Below, in pieces: positions 55,567 to 64,000 of a DNA stretch of 64,000 nucleotides (positions are counted from its first letter, which is position 1; each line of letters begins with the position of its first letter). The stretch is from Candidatus Anaplasma sp. TIGMIC (GTDB lineage Bacteria; Pseudomonadota; Alphaproteobacteria; Rickettsiales; Anaplasmataceae), in contig NZ_JAQLOH010000001.1 in NCBI RefSeq assembly GCF_028204095.1, forward strand, positions 1 through 64,000. Direction: 5' to 3'. Below the pieces are notes generated by a model that worked only from the letters and a program-made list of their open reading frames with translations, did no database searches and was not told the DNA's origin. The position numbers were made by a program, and so were the translations under genes.

Positions 55567-57549
55567 TTAGATCTTGTCTTTGACAAATTTCAAAATAACC
55601 TCACCGTTGGCCACGCTGCTGCCCGGAGATAGGAGAACTTCTTCCACCTCTGCTTCCACTTCGGAGCATATTAGGTTTTCCATTTTCATAGCCTCTATCA
55701 CCAGCAATGGCTGACCCACGCTTACCTTGTCTCCTTTTTTTACATAAATTTCAACAATCATCCCAGCTATCGGAGAAACTACGGTATCACGGGATACCTC
55801 ATCCTCCTGAGCCTCCGGCATGAACTCAAGCAACCGGTCTATACTCTCTCCGTGCACCGTGCATATTGCGCCAACCGCCATGTACTTTAGGTGATACCGG
55901 CTAGAGCTTCGGCTAACCTTTATGCAGTAAGAACTGTCATCTATGCTTATGTTCAGCATCTTGTAATTCCCAAGCCACGTTCCGGACAATACAACATATG
56001 CACCGCTGTCATCTAGTGTCGCATAGATACCTCCGTCAGTGCTCCTGGCGCTCATAGCGTATTTCCACTCGCCAACACGGGCACAGACCTTTTCGTTCAA
56101 TACGTATTCGCCATATTCCCTTTTTTCCTCTTCAAGGTACATATACAGCAGCGCCAAGGCAAAGATTTTACCTATTTCAGGAGTGAGCTCATCGCCTTTA
56201 AAACCTGATTTATAAAACTGCGGAATAAACCCTGTACTTGTATCTCCCGAAACAAAAGACGGATGACAAAACACCGACAGTAGGAAATCTATATTGTTTA
56301 CAACACCACCAACGTAAAAACTGGACAAAGACCTCTTCATGGTCTCTATAGCCTCAGCCCTAGTTTCGCCATAAGAAGAAACCTTAGCTATCATCGGGTC
56401 ATAAAACATACTAACAGTAGAACCCTCAGTGACGCCACTATCTATCCTAAGATTAACGTTAGCAGGTGGTTCATGGTAGTGTGATATTCTGCCACTGGAA
56501 GGTAAAAACCCCTTTCCAGGATCTTCTGCATATACACGAGCTTCTATTGCAGAACCAACAAACCTCACCTCTTTCTGCGTAAACGGCAGCGGCGCGCCTT
56601 CAGCGATTTGTATCATTTTTTCCACTAAGTCTATTCCCGTGACAAGCTCTGTGACCGGGTGCTCTACTTGCAACCTTGTGTTCATCTCCAAAAAGTAAAA
56701 CTCCCTGTCCGCATTGACTATAAATTCGACAGTCCCCGCAGAAAAATAATTCACTTTCTTGGCCAAATTGACACACTGTGCAAACATCGCACGTCTAGTT
56801 TTATTATCCAAAAATGGGCTGGGCGTTTCTTCTATAACCTTCTGATTATTTCTTTGTATGGAGCATTCCCGCTCACCCAAACACACAACATTGCCCTGCT
56901 TATCAGCTATAATTTGGATCTCTATGTGCCTGGGGGAGACTATATACTTCTCTATGAATATCCTGCAGTCGCTGAAACTCTTCTTAGCCTCATTGGTGGA
57001 GGAAACAAATGCCTGTTCCATCTCCTCTTCTGTATGGACAATTCTCATGCCTTTCCCACCACCACCAGCAGCAGCTTTTATCATGACTGGAAATCCGATT
57101 GACTTGGCTATGTCCTTGGCCTGGTCAACTGTGGCAACAACTCCCATGTATCCAGGAACAACCGCAACACCTGCGTCCTTGGCAATTTTCTTAGACACAA
57201 CTTTATCTGCCATCATCCGCATGGAGGACGGTGCTGGGCCTATAAACTCTATACCGCACTCAGATAGCTTATCCGGGAATTCTGCATTTTCCGACAGAAA
57301 CCCGTATCCCGGATGCACAGCATCAGCTCCGGTACTTACTGCTACACCACAGATCTTATCTATGTCTAGATAACTCTGGCTTGCCGGACTAGGGCCTATG
57401 TATACTGCTTCGTCAACACATTGCGTATGCAACGCGTCCCTGTCAGCGTCCGAATACACCCCTACGCACCGTATGCCCATTTTGTGAGCGGTGCGAGCTA
57501 TTCTACACGCGATTTCGCCCCTATTAGCGATTAGTATCTTCTTTATCAT
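55567..57549 (-). CDS. pccA: biotin-dependent acyl-CoA carboxylase alpha subunit (PccA/AccC type)
   Basis: Biotin carboxylase fused to a biotin carrier domain, as in propionyl-CoA carboxylase alpha. I start at the ATG at 57549, where the family N-terminus begins (MIKKILIANRGEIACRI); the open frame continues to 57699 without matching the family. The 660 residues contain the ATP-grasp biotin carboxylase (FLSENAEF, PVMIKAAAGGGGKGMR, EMNTRLQVEHPVTE) and at the end the biotin attachment Lys622 in EAMKMEN. A middle BT-type region of about 150 residues follows the carboxylase. The carboxyltransferase beta subunit is not in the window. Confidence 0.93.
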   Translation of the reverse strand: MIKKILIANRGEIACRIARTAHKMGIRCVGVYSDADRDALHTQCVDEAVYIGPSPASQSYLDIDKICGVAVSTGADAVHPGYGFLSENAEFPDKLSECGIEFIGPAPSSMRMMADKVVSKKIAKDAGVAVVPGYMGVVATVDQAKDIAKSIGFPVMIKAAAGGGGKGMRIVHTEEEMEQAFVSSTNEAKKSFSDCRIFIEKYIVSPRHIEIQIIADKQGNVVCLGERECSIQRNNQKVIEETPSPFLDNKTRRAMFAQCVNLAKKVNYFSAGTVEFIVNADREFYFLEMNTRLQVEHPVTELVTGIDLVEKMIQIAEGAPLPFTQKEVRFVGSAIEARVYAEDPGKGFLPSSGRISHYHEPPANVNLRIDSGVTEGSTVSMFYDPMIAKVSSYGETRAEAIETMKRSLSSFYVGGVVNNIDFLLSVFCHPSFVSGDTSTGFIPQFYKSGFKGDELTPEIGKIFALALLYMYLEEEKREYGEYVLNEKVCARVGEWKYAMSARSTDGGIYATLDDSGAYVVLSGTWLGNYKMLNISIDDSSYCIKVSRSSSRYHLKYMAVGAICTVHGESIDRLLEFMPEAQEDEVSRDTVVSPIAGMIVEIYVKKGDKVSVGQPLLVIEAMKMENLICSEVEAEVEEVLLSPGSSVANGEVILKFVKDKI

Positions 57550-57911
57550 GTAGATAATTAAAAACCGTAAGCTGATAAACTTCTCTGGCAGCCTGATGTG
57601 ACAACCAGATTCTACATTTGTGCCTACACACTGCAAACAATATTTTACGTCACTGTTTGCAAAATAGCTACAGCAGTACAAAATTGCGGGAGAACGCACA
57701 CGTGATGCAGGATCTCAAAGTGATTCTGGGGCTCTTAAGCCAGAAATATAGCTGCTCAACAATACTTAATACTGTAACTGATAAAGCTCCGTGATATCAC
57801 AATATTGCATTACATTATACAAATGTACCTGTGCATGGTATCAGAGTCGTACAAGGTATTATGGAAATTGAGTCCATTCCCAAAAAACGCTCAAAATAAC
57901 TTTAGAATAAC
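57550..57911. other. intergenic region pccA-rluD
   Basis: About 360 bases between divergent genes; promoters for both are expected. I see no gene, tRNA or clear promoter boxes. Confidence 0.45.
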
Positions 57912-58901
57912 ATGGAAAGCTCGCGCACCATATCGATAGATGGCTCTACCGAAAACAAAAGGCTCGATGTCGTACTGGCAACAGCCCTAGAAACGTCTCG
58001 TAGTAAGGCACAACGCATGATGATGAACGGCTGCGTGAAGATTTTTGACCAACTAATATACGATAACAGCCATATAACAAAAGCTGGGGAGCAGTTTACG
58101 GTAGCTGTTCCCGACGAACCAGAGCATTCCCCGCTCGATCCATGCTACGATATCCCACTTAGAATAGTATATGAAGACGAACATGTAATAGTCATAGATA
58201 AAGACCACAATATAGCGACACACCCAGGCAATGGCACTCAGAACATGACCGTAGCAAATGCCCTTTTAGCACATTGCGGTAGCTCCTTAAGTTCCGTTGG
58301 CAGCAGTAAAAGACCTGGAATCGTGCACAGACTTGATAAAGACACCAGCGGCCTACTGGTGGCTGCAAAAAATAATGACGCGTACCTTAAACTTACTGCG
58401 GCACTACACGAAAAAAAATTCAAAAAAGAGTACCTGGCACTAATATGGGGATCGCCCACTCCGCAGCATGGGTTTATACAAACCTATTTAGATGTAAGGA
58501 AGTCTGACAGAACCATGATGGAAGTCACCCAGCACCGCGGCAAACTAGCATGCACAGAATACAAGGTGGAAGAATCCTTTGGTAATGTCGCAAGTATGGT
58601 TAGATGCACTCTGCATACAGGAAGAACCCATCAAATAAGGGTTCATATGAGCCACATAGGACACTCTGTTATCGGAGACCAAAAATACGGAAAAAACAAC
58701 AGAAAAAGCTACAGGTGCGGGATTTTACAAGTACGCGCCTTCAAAAGACAGGCGCTGCACTCTTGCTTGCTAGGGTTTCCACATCCCCACACACAAGAAT
58801 ACATGATATTCCACTCAGAACCAGAGCAAGACATTAGACAACTAACCGACGCACTGCGAGAGTCAACAGCCCCCGGTAACACAGCGAGCTGCGATACATA
58901 A
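57912..58901 (+). CDS. rluD: 23S rRNA pseudouridine synthase RluD family
   Basis: Isomerises uridines in 23S rRNA helix 69. The 329 residues have an N-terminal S4-like domain (KRLDVVLATALETSRSKAQRMM) and the catalytic motif HRLDKDTSG at 139-147 with Asp142 as the nucleophile. Further motifs are LHTGRTHQIRVHM and IGDQKYG. The last ~25 residues are low in conservation. It is transcribed alone. Confidence 0.93.
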   Translation: MESSRTISIDGSTENKRLDVVLATALETSRSKAQRMMMNGCVKIFDQLIYDNSHITKAGEQFTVAVPDEPEHSPLDPCYDIPLRIVYEDEHVIVIDKDHNIATHPGNGTQNMTVANALLAHCGSSLSSVGSSKRPGIVHRLDKDTSGLLVAAKNNDAYLKLTAALHEKKFKKEYLALIWGSPTPQHGFIQTYLDVRKSDRTMMEVTQHRGKLACTEYKVEESFGNVASMVRCTLHTGRTHQIRVHMSHIGHSVIGDQKYGKNNRKSYRCGILQVRAFKRQALHSCLLGFPHPHTQEYMIFHSEPEQDIRQLTDALRESTAPGNTASCDT

Positions 58902-59011
58902 ACCGCCCGCATCGAAGCACGAGACCACACATAGCCTTAACAAACACACTGAGACCGAACTAGCTTAAGCCACACCACCATGCAACAATACGCTGCTAAA
59001 GTAACTTCTGC

Positions 59012-59323
59012 TTATAACTGGTCACTTTGTTGCGACTTACCAGTAGCGATAGCAACCCTGATTTTCCTTTTGATCTTACGAGCTTCCTCAGTCAACTTCC
59101 TAGAGCTCGTATTGAGCAAATAGAGGTCCAACCCTCCTTTGTAGTCTATGGTACGCAAAGTACTGCTAGCAACTTTGACTCTGAACTTTCTTCCCAAAAC
59201 CTCACTAACCAAAGTAACATTGTGCAGATTCACTAGGTAACTCCTCTTAGTCTTACGATTAGAGTGAGAGACCTTATTACCAAAAGACTTGGATACTCCC
59301 GTGATATCACAAACCCTGCTCAC
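59012..59323 (-). CDS. rpmB: 50S ribosomal protein L28
   Basis: A component of the large ribosomal subunit. I set the start at the GTG at 59323, since it gives the family N-terminus (SRVCDITGVSKSFGNKVSHS) and has GGAGG five bases upstream; the open frame to 59374 adds 17 residues unlike the family. That yields 103 residues with the family segments TKRSYLVNLHNVTL and FRVKVASSTLRTIDYKGGLD. It stands between rluD (plus) and priA (minus), not next to rpmG. Confidence 0.93.
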   Translation of the reverse strand: MSRVCDITGVSKSFGNKVSHSNRKTKRSYLVNLHNVTLVSEVLGRKFRVKVASSTLRTIDYKGGLDLYLLNTSSRKLTEEARKIKRKIRVAIATGKSQQSDQL

Positions 59324-59971
59324 CAAAACCTCCGTGCACAGCAAACAATCTCCCATTCTACCAAGATGCGACAAGTAGTCAACATCGGCCTAGCATAACC
59401 CCTACAACATGCTGAGAGTCGCAATGTTGAGCCATGATTACTTTAGTATCACGGGCTATAACGCTGAAAATGCGCAGTCTGCCAATAATACTGCAAAGAG
59501 GTGCATAGCCGCAGCTGTAACACGTATGCAAACAATGTTCAAAATTTGGGCACAGCGCCAAAAATACGCTTTCCTCGCACGGAGCTATGATTTACCTGCG
59601 CTACATAGTGCAAAAGCATCGTGGCGCCATCAAATAACCAACTCCTTCTTGCGCATGGAGCTCATCAAACCCACCACAGGCTTCTCGAACCACAACAACA
59701 AAAGGGACTGCCTGATCCACATCTTTCACATATCATGGCTGTCACCACAAATGCTGCCAGCAGTGACGCTATCTGATCATCCTTACACCGACCCGCGGGT
59801 GCCTTCTTAATTGCAAACCAATGTTACCAACAATTACCACACTGATTTTGCCTCACTAAGCGCTGCGTGATCCCACTACAACAATCACTAAATCCCTCTC
59901 CGAAACCACGGCCCTTACATCCACTGCAAGCTCCAACGTAAACGTGCCATGTCGGAGAAAGTGCGCTAATC
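59324..59971. other. gene-poor gap rpmB-priA
   Basis: About 650 bases. A plus-strand frame of 133 codons (59409-59810) is open but matches no family and lacks a good ribosome site, so it is not called. No tRNA is recognised. Confidence 0.45.
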
Positions 59972-61954
59972 TCAGATAAAACTCATTGGGTCAACATCTA
60001 TAACAACCCGTACGTGCCGAGATTGTTTGTACTTATCTCTACACTCTGAAAGCAGATTCCTCACAGAAACAATGTTTGCTACCTTCAGAAGTATACGATA
60101 CCTGTGTCTGTTGTTGACAAAGCTTATAGGAGCCGGAGCCGGGCCCCACACTGTCACTTTCCCAGACATACTGCTCACAATAGAGTTGGCTATTTCTATA
60201 ACCCTCAGCTCCTCTTTACCTGATACGATAATCGAAACCAGCCTCATGAATGGGGGCATCTCAGTAGTTCTTCTGGATTGCAGCTCCGTGTTGTAAAAAT
60301 CTTCGCGATTATCAGATAACAAAGACTTTATGACTGTACTTTCCGGGTCATATGTCTGTAAAACCACCTGCCCTCTTTCCTTATACCTCCCTGAGCGTCC
60401 AGATACCTGGTGTAATAGTTGGTAGGTCTTCTCCGTGGCCCTTAGATCACTATTGCCCATGCCCAAATCTGCATCTATAACGCCAACCAACGTTAGCTTT
60501 GGGAAGTTATGCCCTTTAGCAATTATCTGTGTACCGATAATAACGTTAAGTTCACCAGACAATAAATGCTCTATCGTGCGGTTTGCGTCCCTGGCGCTTA
60601 TGTCACTGCTGATAACAGCGGGTCGCGCCTCAGAGATTAGCTCCCGTATTCCTTCAGCGATCCTCTCAATACCGACACCATACGGGCTCATCGTGTCATG
60701 CTCTTGGCAGCTCGGGCACTGTCTAGGCACCCCGCAGGTATAAGCACAATAATGACATAACATGGCTCCCAATATCTTGTGTTCTGCCAGCCATGTGCAG
60801 CAATTAGGGCAACTTATTTTGTGACCACACTTTTTACATAGCACAAGCCTTGCATAACCCCTGCGATTTAGGAACAACATAACCTGATTGCCCTTAGCTA
60901 AAGTTGCGGAGATTTTTTCATATAAACAAGATGATAACCATGCGTTCTTCAATTCATCCTTTCGCATGTCCGCAACGATAATTTCAGGCATTACTGCCTC
61001 ACCAAACCTACGCTGTAAAACCACGTGGTGGTACTTTCTTTGCCACACATTATGCATGGTCTCCAGTGCAGGAGTTGCAGAACACAACACAACGGGTATG
61101 TCAATCTGCTTTGCCAGTACAATGGACATATCTCTCGCATTATATGACATCCCAGAATCCTGTTTGTAGGAAGACTCATGCTCCTCATCAACAATGATCA
61201 TTTTCAGATTTCTAAACGGCAAAAAGAGAGCTGACCTAGCTCCAACAACTATGGATGTGGTACCACATACAACTGATAGCCAATTTTCCCGGCGTTTTTT
61301 TACCGTGAGACCGGAGTGCCATTCCACAGGGTTGTATTCTGCAAAATACCCATGAAGGCGCTTCATTAGCTGCGTGGCAAGCACAATCTCAGGCAATAAC
61401 ACAAGAATCTGTGCGTCGCCGCTCTCGCGTAACAGCTTCCTAGCGGCCGAACAATAGACCTCAGTTTTCCCAGATCCAGTTTTTCCGTCCAGCACAGTAA
61501 CAGAAAAGCCTGATAATTTATCCACGATTTTGTCGCATGCTACTGATTGTTCGCCAGACAACTCTGGCAACGTCTCAAAATCATCTACCGGGCTTTTTAC
61601 GTTGCTACTTTCATCTAATATCCCATCAAAGGACAAAAACTTACCTTTTGGCATGCCCCCAAATACCATCTTTAGCACCATGCCGAGAGGAATGATATTA
61701 TAGCTACTAACCCACTGGATGAATTTTATTGCAGCAGGATTTATAGCGGGGAAAAGAAGCTTATCGATTACCGTCTTGAGCTCAACCTCGCATTCAACCG
61801 TGGCCTTAATATCCACAACTAGCCCAACAGCTACTCTACCACCAAAAGGCACGCGCACATAATCACCCGCAGAAAGGCTCATGCCATCCTTGATCGCGTA
61901 GTAGAAAGTCTTGTCCAATGGAACAGGTACTATTACCTCCGCTATCATAAACAA
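59972..61954 (-). CDS. priA: primosomal protein N' (PriA helicase)
   Basis: A 3'-5' superfamily-2 helicase that reloads the replisome at stalled forks. The 660 residues are normal. Seen in order: the DNA-binding N-domain (IAEVIVPVPLDKTFYY), Walker A GKTGSGKT (157-164), the DEEH box at 256-259, LCSATPALETM, a zinc-binding cysteine array (CKKCGHKISCPNCC ... CHYC ... CPSC), GTQIIAKGHNFPKLTLVGV and the QVSGRSGR motif VI. Confidence 0.97.
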   Translation of the reverse strand: MFMIAEVIVPVPLDKTFYYAIKDGMSLSAGDYVRVPFGGRVAVGLVVDIKATVECEVELKTVIDKLLFPAINPAAIKFIQWVSSYNIIPLGMVLKMVFGGMPKGKFLSFDGILDESSNVKSPVDDFETLPELSGEQSVACDKIVDKLSGFSVTVLDGKTGSGKTEVYCSAARKLLRESGDAQILVLLPEIVLATQLMKRLHGYFAEYNPVEWHSGLTVKKRRENWLSVVCGTTSIVVGARSALFLPFRNLKMIIVDEEHESSYKQDSGMSYNARDMSIVLAKQIDIPVVLCSATPALETMHNVWQRKYHHVVLQRRFGEAVMPEIIVADMRKDELKNAWLSSCLYEKISATLAKGNQVMLFLNRRGYARLVLCKKCGHKISCPNCCTWLAEHKILGAMLCHYCAYTCGVPRQCPSCQEHDTMSPYGVGIERIAEGIRELISEARPAVISSDISARDANRTIEHLLSGELNVIIGTQIIAKGHNFPKLTLVGVIDADLGMGNSDLRATEKTYQLLHQVSGRSGRYKERGQVVLQTYDPESTVIKSLLSDNREDFYNTELQSRRTTEMPPFMRLVSIIVSGKEELRVIEIANSIVSSMSGKVTVWGPAPAPISFVNNRHRYRILLKVANIVSVRNLLSECRDKYKQSRHVRVVIDVDPMSFI

Positions 61955-62187
61955 CCCTTGTTATCAGCGCGCCCTGAATAAAAGACACTGCCACTTATCA
62001 GGATCTTAAGCTCAATCGCTATATACCACTGCTCCAAGACAAACACTCCCTACCTTGTGTACACGTCGCCGTTCCCGCTAACAGCCCTACGTATCATGCG
62101 TTTGGCACTGCAAAACCCCCACACAGACCGCCGCACTATAGCATGACAGCTACGAAACTCAAAACGACTACAGGATTCTTTAAAAGT
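61955..62187. other. intergenic region upstream of priA
   Basis: About 230 bases with no gene or RNA recognised. Confidence 0.4.
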
Positions 62188-63090
62188 TTACCGTGAAAGG
62201 AAGTACTCAATAATTTTCGCAGCTATCTCAATGGACAGGTCCACCTCATCGTTATGCCCTACCTTTTCATCCATATTCACGAGCAAAAACTCGGGATGCA
62301 TTTGCAGCAACATATTACCACGGTCATCCTCAAGTCCTTCTATGATTCCATCATCAGCAACAGCAGAAATCGTATACCCAAGTTCATGCAACCTGGACAT
62401 ATTACTTTTGCTGATATTAATTCCCTCACTATGCATGTCGGGGAGGTAAAACTTCAATGCTGCCCGGCCTTTTTCTGTGCCCTTAACCCCTGCTACAATC
62501 TCTGCAAGCTTACTTCCGGCAATGGCCTCAGCCCTCGTTAGCGACGCGCCAAGCTCCCTAGGATGCAGCACAGAAACTGAATGCGATTCAGCCATCTCAG
62601 GAGAGTTGAGTATCTGATCAATCCTCGATATTTGCACGTTCTGAGCGTGCAGTACCCCTTGCAGTCCCCCACAAATCGCCAGCAGTCTCAAATCATGGCG
62701 TCGCCGTATTATGTCTACCAACGAATTTGTCACCATCTGCCTGTGCGGTACCGGAGGCAGTGGCGGACTGGATATGTTATAGTAGTCGCCCGGAATAAAT
62801 ATCCTATCTACCTTGTGCTTAAGCAGCAATTTTTCAACACGATCAGTAACCGCATCTTGGCTCGCACCGTCGCCTAGCGCCTTCATTATGGCATTGTAGT
62901 CTATCATGACCACTTTCTTAGCACCAAACCTCAGCAGTAGATCTCTAACATCTACAGCTGTCCGGTACTCACCATCATAAGTAGAGCTACGTGTAGACAA
63001 AAGCCCAACTATAGCGTCTGTCCTGGCTGCATGTGCGCCAAAGGAAAAAAGTGCCATAGCGAAGACAATCTGTAACAAGACTGCTCTCAT
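62188..63090 (-). CDS. exported class-I glutamine-amidotransferase-like protein (peptidase C26 family)
   Basis: Resembles gamma-glutamyl-hydrolase-type amidohydrolases (peptidase C26). From the ATG at 63090 there are 300 residues; an upstream GTG at 63132 is open but lacks a ribosome site. The N-terminus is a clear signal peptide (MRAVLLQIVFAMALFSFGAHA). Catalytic parts are seen: the nucleophile Cys140 in LAICGGLQG and the His-x-Glu in LLQMHPEFL. IFIPGDYYNISSP is the usual GG/GD substrate segment. Export to the periplasm is unusual, as most C26 enzymes act in the cytoplasm. The substrate is unknown; a glutamyl-linked peptide or polyamine is possible. It is transcribed alone, with hemD 156 bases upstream on the same strand. 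Confidence 0.8.
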   Translation of the reverse strand: MRAVLLQIVFAMALFSFGAHAARTDAIVGLLSTRSSTYDGEYRTAVDVRDLLLRFGAKKVVMIDYNAIMKALGDGASQDAVTDRVEKLLLKHKVDRIFIPGDYYNISSPPLPPVPHRQMVTNSLVDIIRRRHDLRLLAICGGLQGVLHAQNVQISRIDQILNSPEMAESHSVSVLHPRELGASLTRAEAIAGSKLAEIVAGVKGTEKGRAALKFYLPDMHSEGINISKSNMSRLHELGYTISAVADDGIIEGLEDDRGNMLLQMHPEFLLVNMDEKVGHNDEVDLSIEIAAKIIEYFLSR

Positions 63091-63246
63091 ATTGTTTGTC
63101 AGGACGAAAAAACTAGTATTCACTTTTCTCACACACCATAAGTATCAAAAATTGTCAGCGCTGATATCAGCACTCTTGGCCCACTAATCTTCCCTAAGCT
63201 ATCAAACCCTCAGAGTAATTTACACACATTCGCCACCGTAGTAAAG

Positions 63247-63960
63247 TCATAGACAAGTGCGAAATGATCCCAGCAGCTCAAACAACGATGCCTCCGTAGG
63301 GTGCTGTGATACAAGCACGTCCTTCCAAGGGTAAACGCTCAAGGCCTTGCTGGCTCCAAGACTTATAGTGTACGCACTTACGGAACGTGTAATTTCCTCG
63401 GAGATACCTGCATTCTTCGCAAGTCTGATAAAAATTTCTGCAGTGCGTTCAGAGTAAAACAGTATCCCAGAAATTCTCCTATTATTTATATACTCCAAAC
63501 ACTCAGAGCTCATTTTATCAGTAGCCACAGCCTCGTACAATACCACTTCCTCTACCGAAATGCCTACATTTCTCGCAGCTTCGCACAGATCGTGCGAGAC
63601 ATGAACACCCCTCGCATATAGCAGATTCGCACCCGGCATAGCGGCGCCCATGTACTGCAATATATCATCAACTCTGCCGCCTACAGTGTGTACATTGCTG
63701 AACCCAAGACTCACAGCACATTCCATGGTACTATCGCCTACAGCAATGATGCGCATGTTCCTCTCCTTTGTGGCATTGTACATGCCCCGGACGCCATGCT
63801 TACTCGTAACTATAACACCGTCGTAACTGCTAATGTCTCCAATTTCCGTTGATAGATAATACACCCGGAACATGGGCTCTATAAAGACGCTGAACCCGAG
63901 CTTTGCCAATGCATCTTTTGATTTTATGGAGTCCTCAACAGCTCTAGTCAAAAGCAGCAT
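63247..63960 (-). CDS. hemD: uroporphyrinogen-III synthase
   Basis: Cyclises hydroxymethylbilane to uroporphyrinogen III for haem. The 237 residues show the low-conservation HemD pattern: the N-terminal LLLTRAVEDSIKSKDALAKLGF, the repeated SYDGVIVTSKHGV, AVGDSTMECAVSLGF, and the C-terminal VSQHPTEASLFELL. The haem it helps produce would serve the cytochromes b and c1 also encoded here. Confidence 0.88.
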   Translation of the reverse strand: MLLLTRAVEDSIKSKDALAKLGFSVFIEPMFRVYYLSTEIGDISSYDGVIVTSKHGVRGMYNATKERNMRIIAVGDSTMECAVSLGFSNVHTVGGRVDDILQYMGAAMPGANLLYARGVHVSHDLCEAARNVGISVEEVVLYEAVATDKMSSECLEYINNRRISGILFYSERTAEIFIRLAKNAGISEEITRSVSAYTISLGASKALSVYPWKDVLVSQHPTEASLFELLGSFRTCL

Positions 63961-64000
63961 AAAACACCTTTTTTCGGGAAAACCTGCGGTTAGGCATAAC

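Noticed and set aside
59409-59810. 133-codon plus-strand open frame
   Set aside because: No family resemblance, no ribosome site, and composition unlike the neighbouring genes; length alone is not enough.
1-64000. CRISPR arrays, insertion sequences, p44/msp2 copies, rRNA, tmRNA or RNase P RNA
   Set aside because: Searched by eye for repeats, transposase motifs and conserved RNA cores; none seen.

Overview
The window is a chromosomal segment of an Anaplasma species (Rickettsiales, Anaplasmataceae), an obligate intracellular tick-borne alphaproteobacterium. The main evidence is the cluster sodB-virB3-virB4 followed by four tandem, oversized virB6 genes, and a tandem pair of outer-membrane barrel proteins that fit Asp62/Asp55. 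Long gene-poor gaps, scattered housekeeping genes and a modest GC content (mid-40s per cent by eye) agree with this. From memory the order is that of A. phagocytophilum read in reverse, but the species cannot be fixed from sequence alone, and the virB6-4 length may differ from the type strain.

Layout, left to right. 1-1385: AT-rich, gene-poor. 1386-4750 (-): the two porin-like surface proteins. 5206-7776 (-): the cytochrome bc1 operon petABC. 8149-17100 (-): an unknown membrane protein, a ZnuB-type permease, rpsB-tsf, infA-maf, a membrane fusion protein behind lpdA, and a BamB-like propeller protein. 17386-25756: der (+), gpmI (-), carA (+), a 1.6 kb gene-poor gap, ispH (+), dut (+) and an isolated gene-transfer-agent gene (+). 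25811-44568 (-): the type IV secretion operon sodB-virB3-virB4-virB6-1/-2/-3/-4. 44944-46185 (+): pstA. 47218-48203 (-): lipA running into tRNA-Arg(CCG). 49656-55413 (-): two large proteins I do not recognise. 55567-63960: pccA (-), rluD (+), rpmB (-), priA (-), an exported class-I glutamine-amidotransferase-like protein (-) and hemD (-).

The T4SS block is the centre of interest. VirB4 is the motor ATPase, VirB3 its small membrane partner, and the four VirB6 paralogs are inner-membrane channel proteins sharing one membrane core. VirB6-2, -3 and -4 each begin with a lipoprotein signal, and -3 and -4 carry long acidic or Ser/Gly-rich tails, with a degenerate tandem repeat in -4 and tyrosine motifs resembling those of the effector AnkA. 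The two unknown proteins at 49656-55413 are candidate lineage-specific envelope or host-interaction proteins.

Other points for a second look: rpsB, an essential gene, reads in two frames because about 7 bases appear to be missing; the last codons of lipA form the 5' acceptor strand of tRNA-Arg; and a decayed reading frame with an L,D-transpeptidase-like His...Ser-Ser-Gly-Cys signature lies in the carA-ispH gap beside two perfect hairpins.
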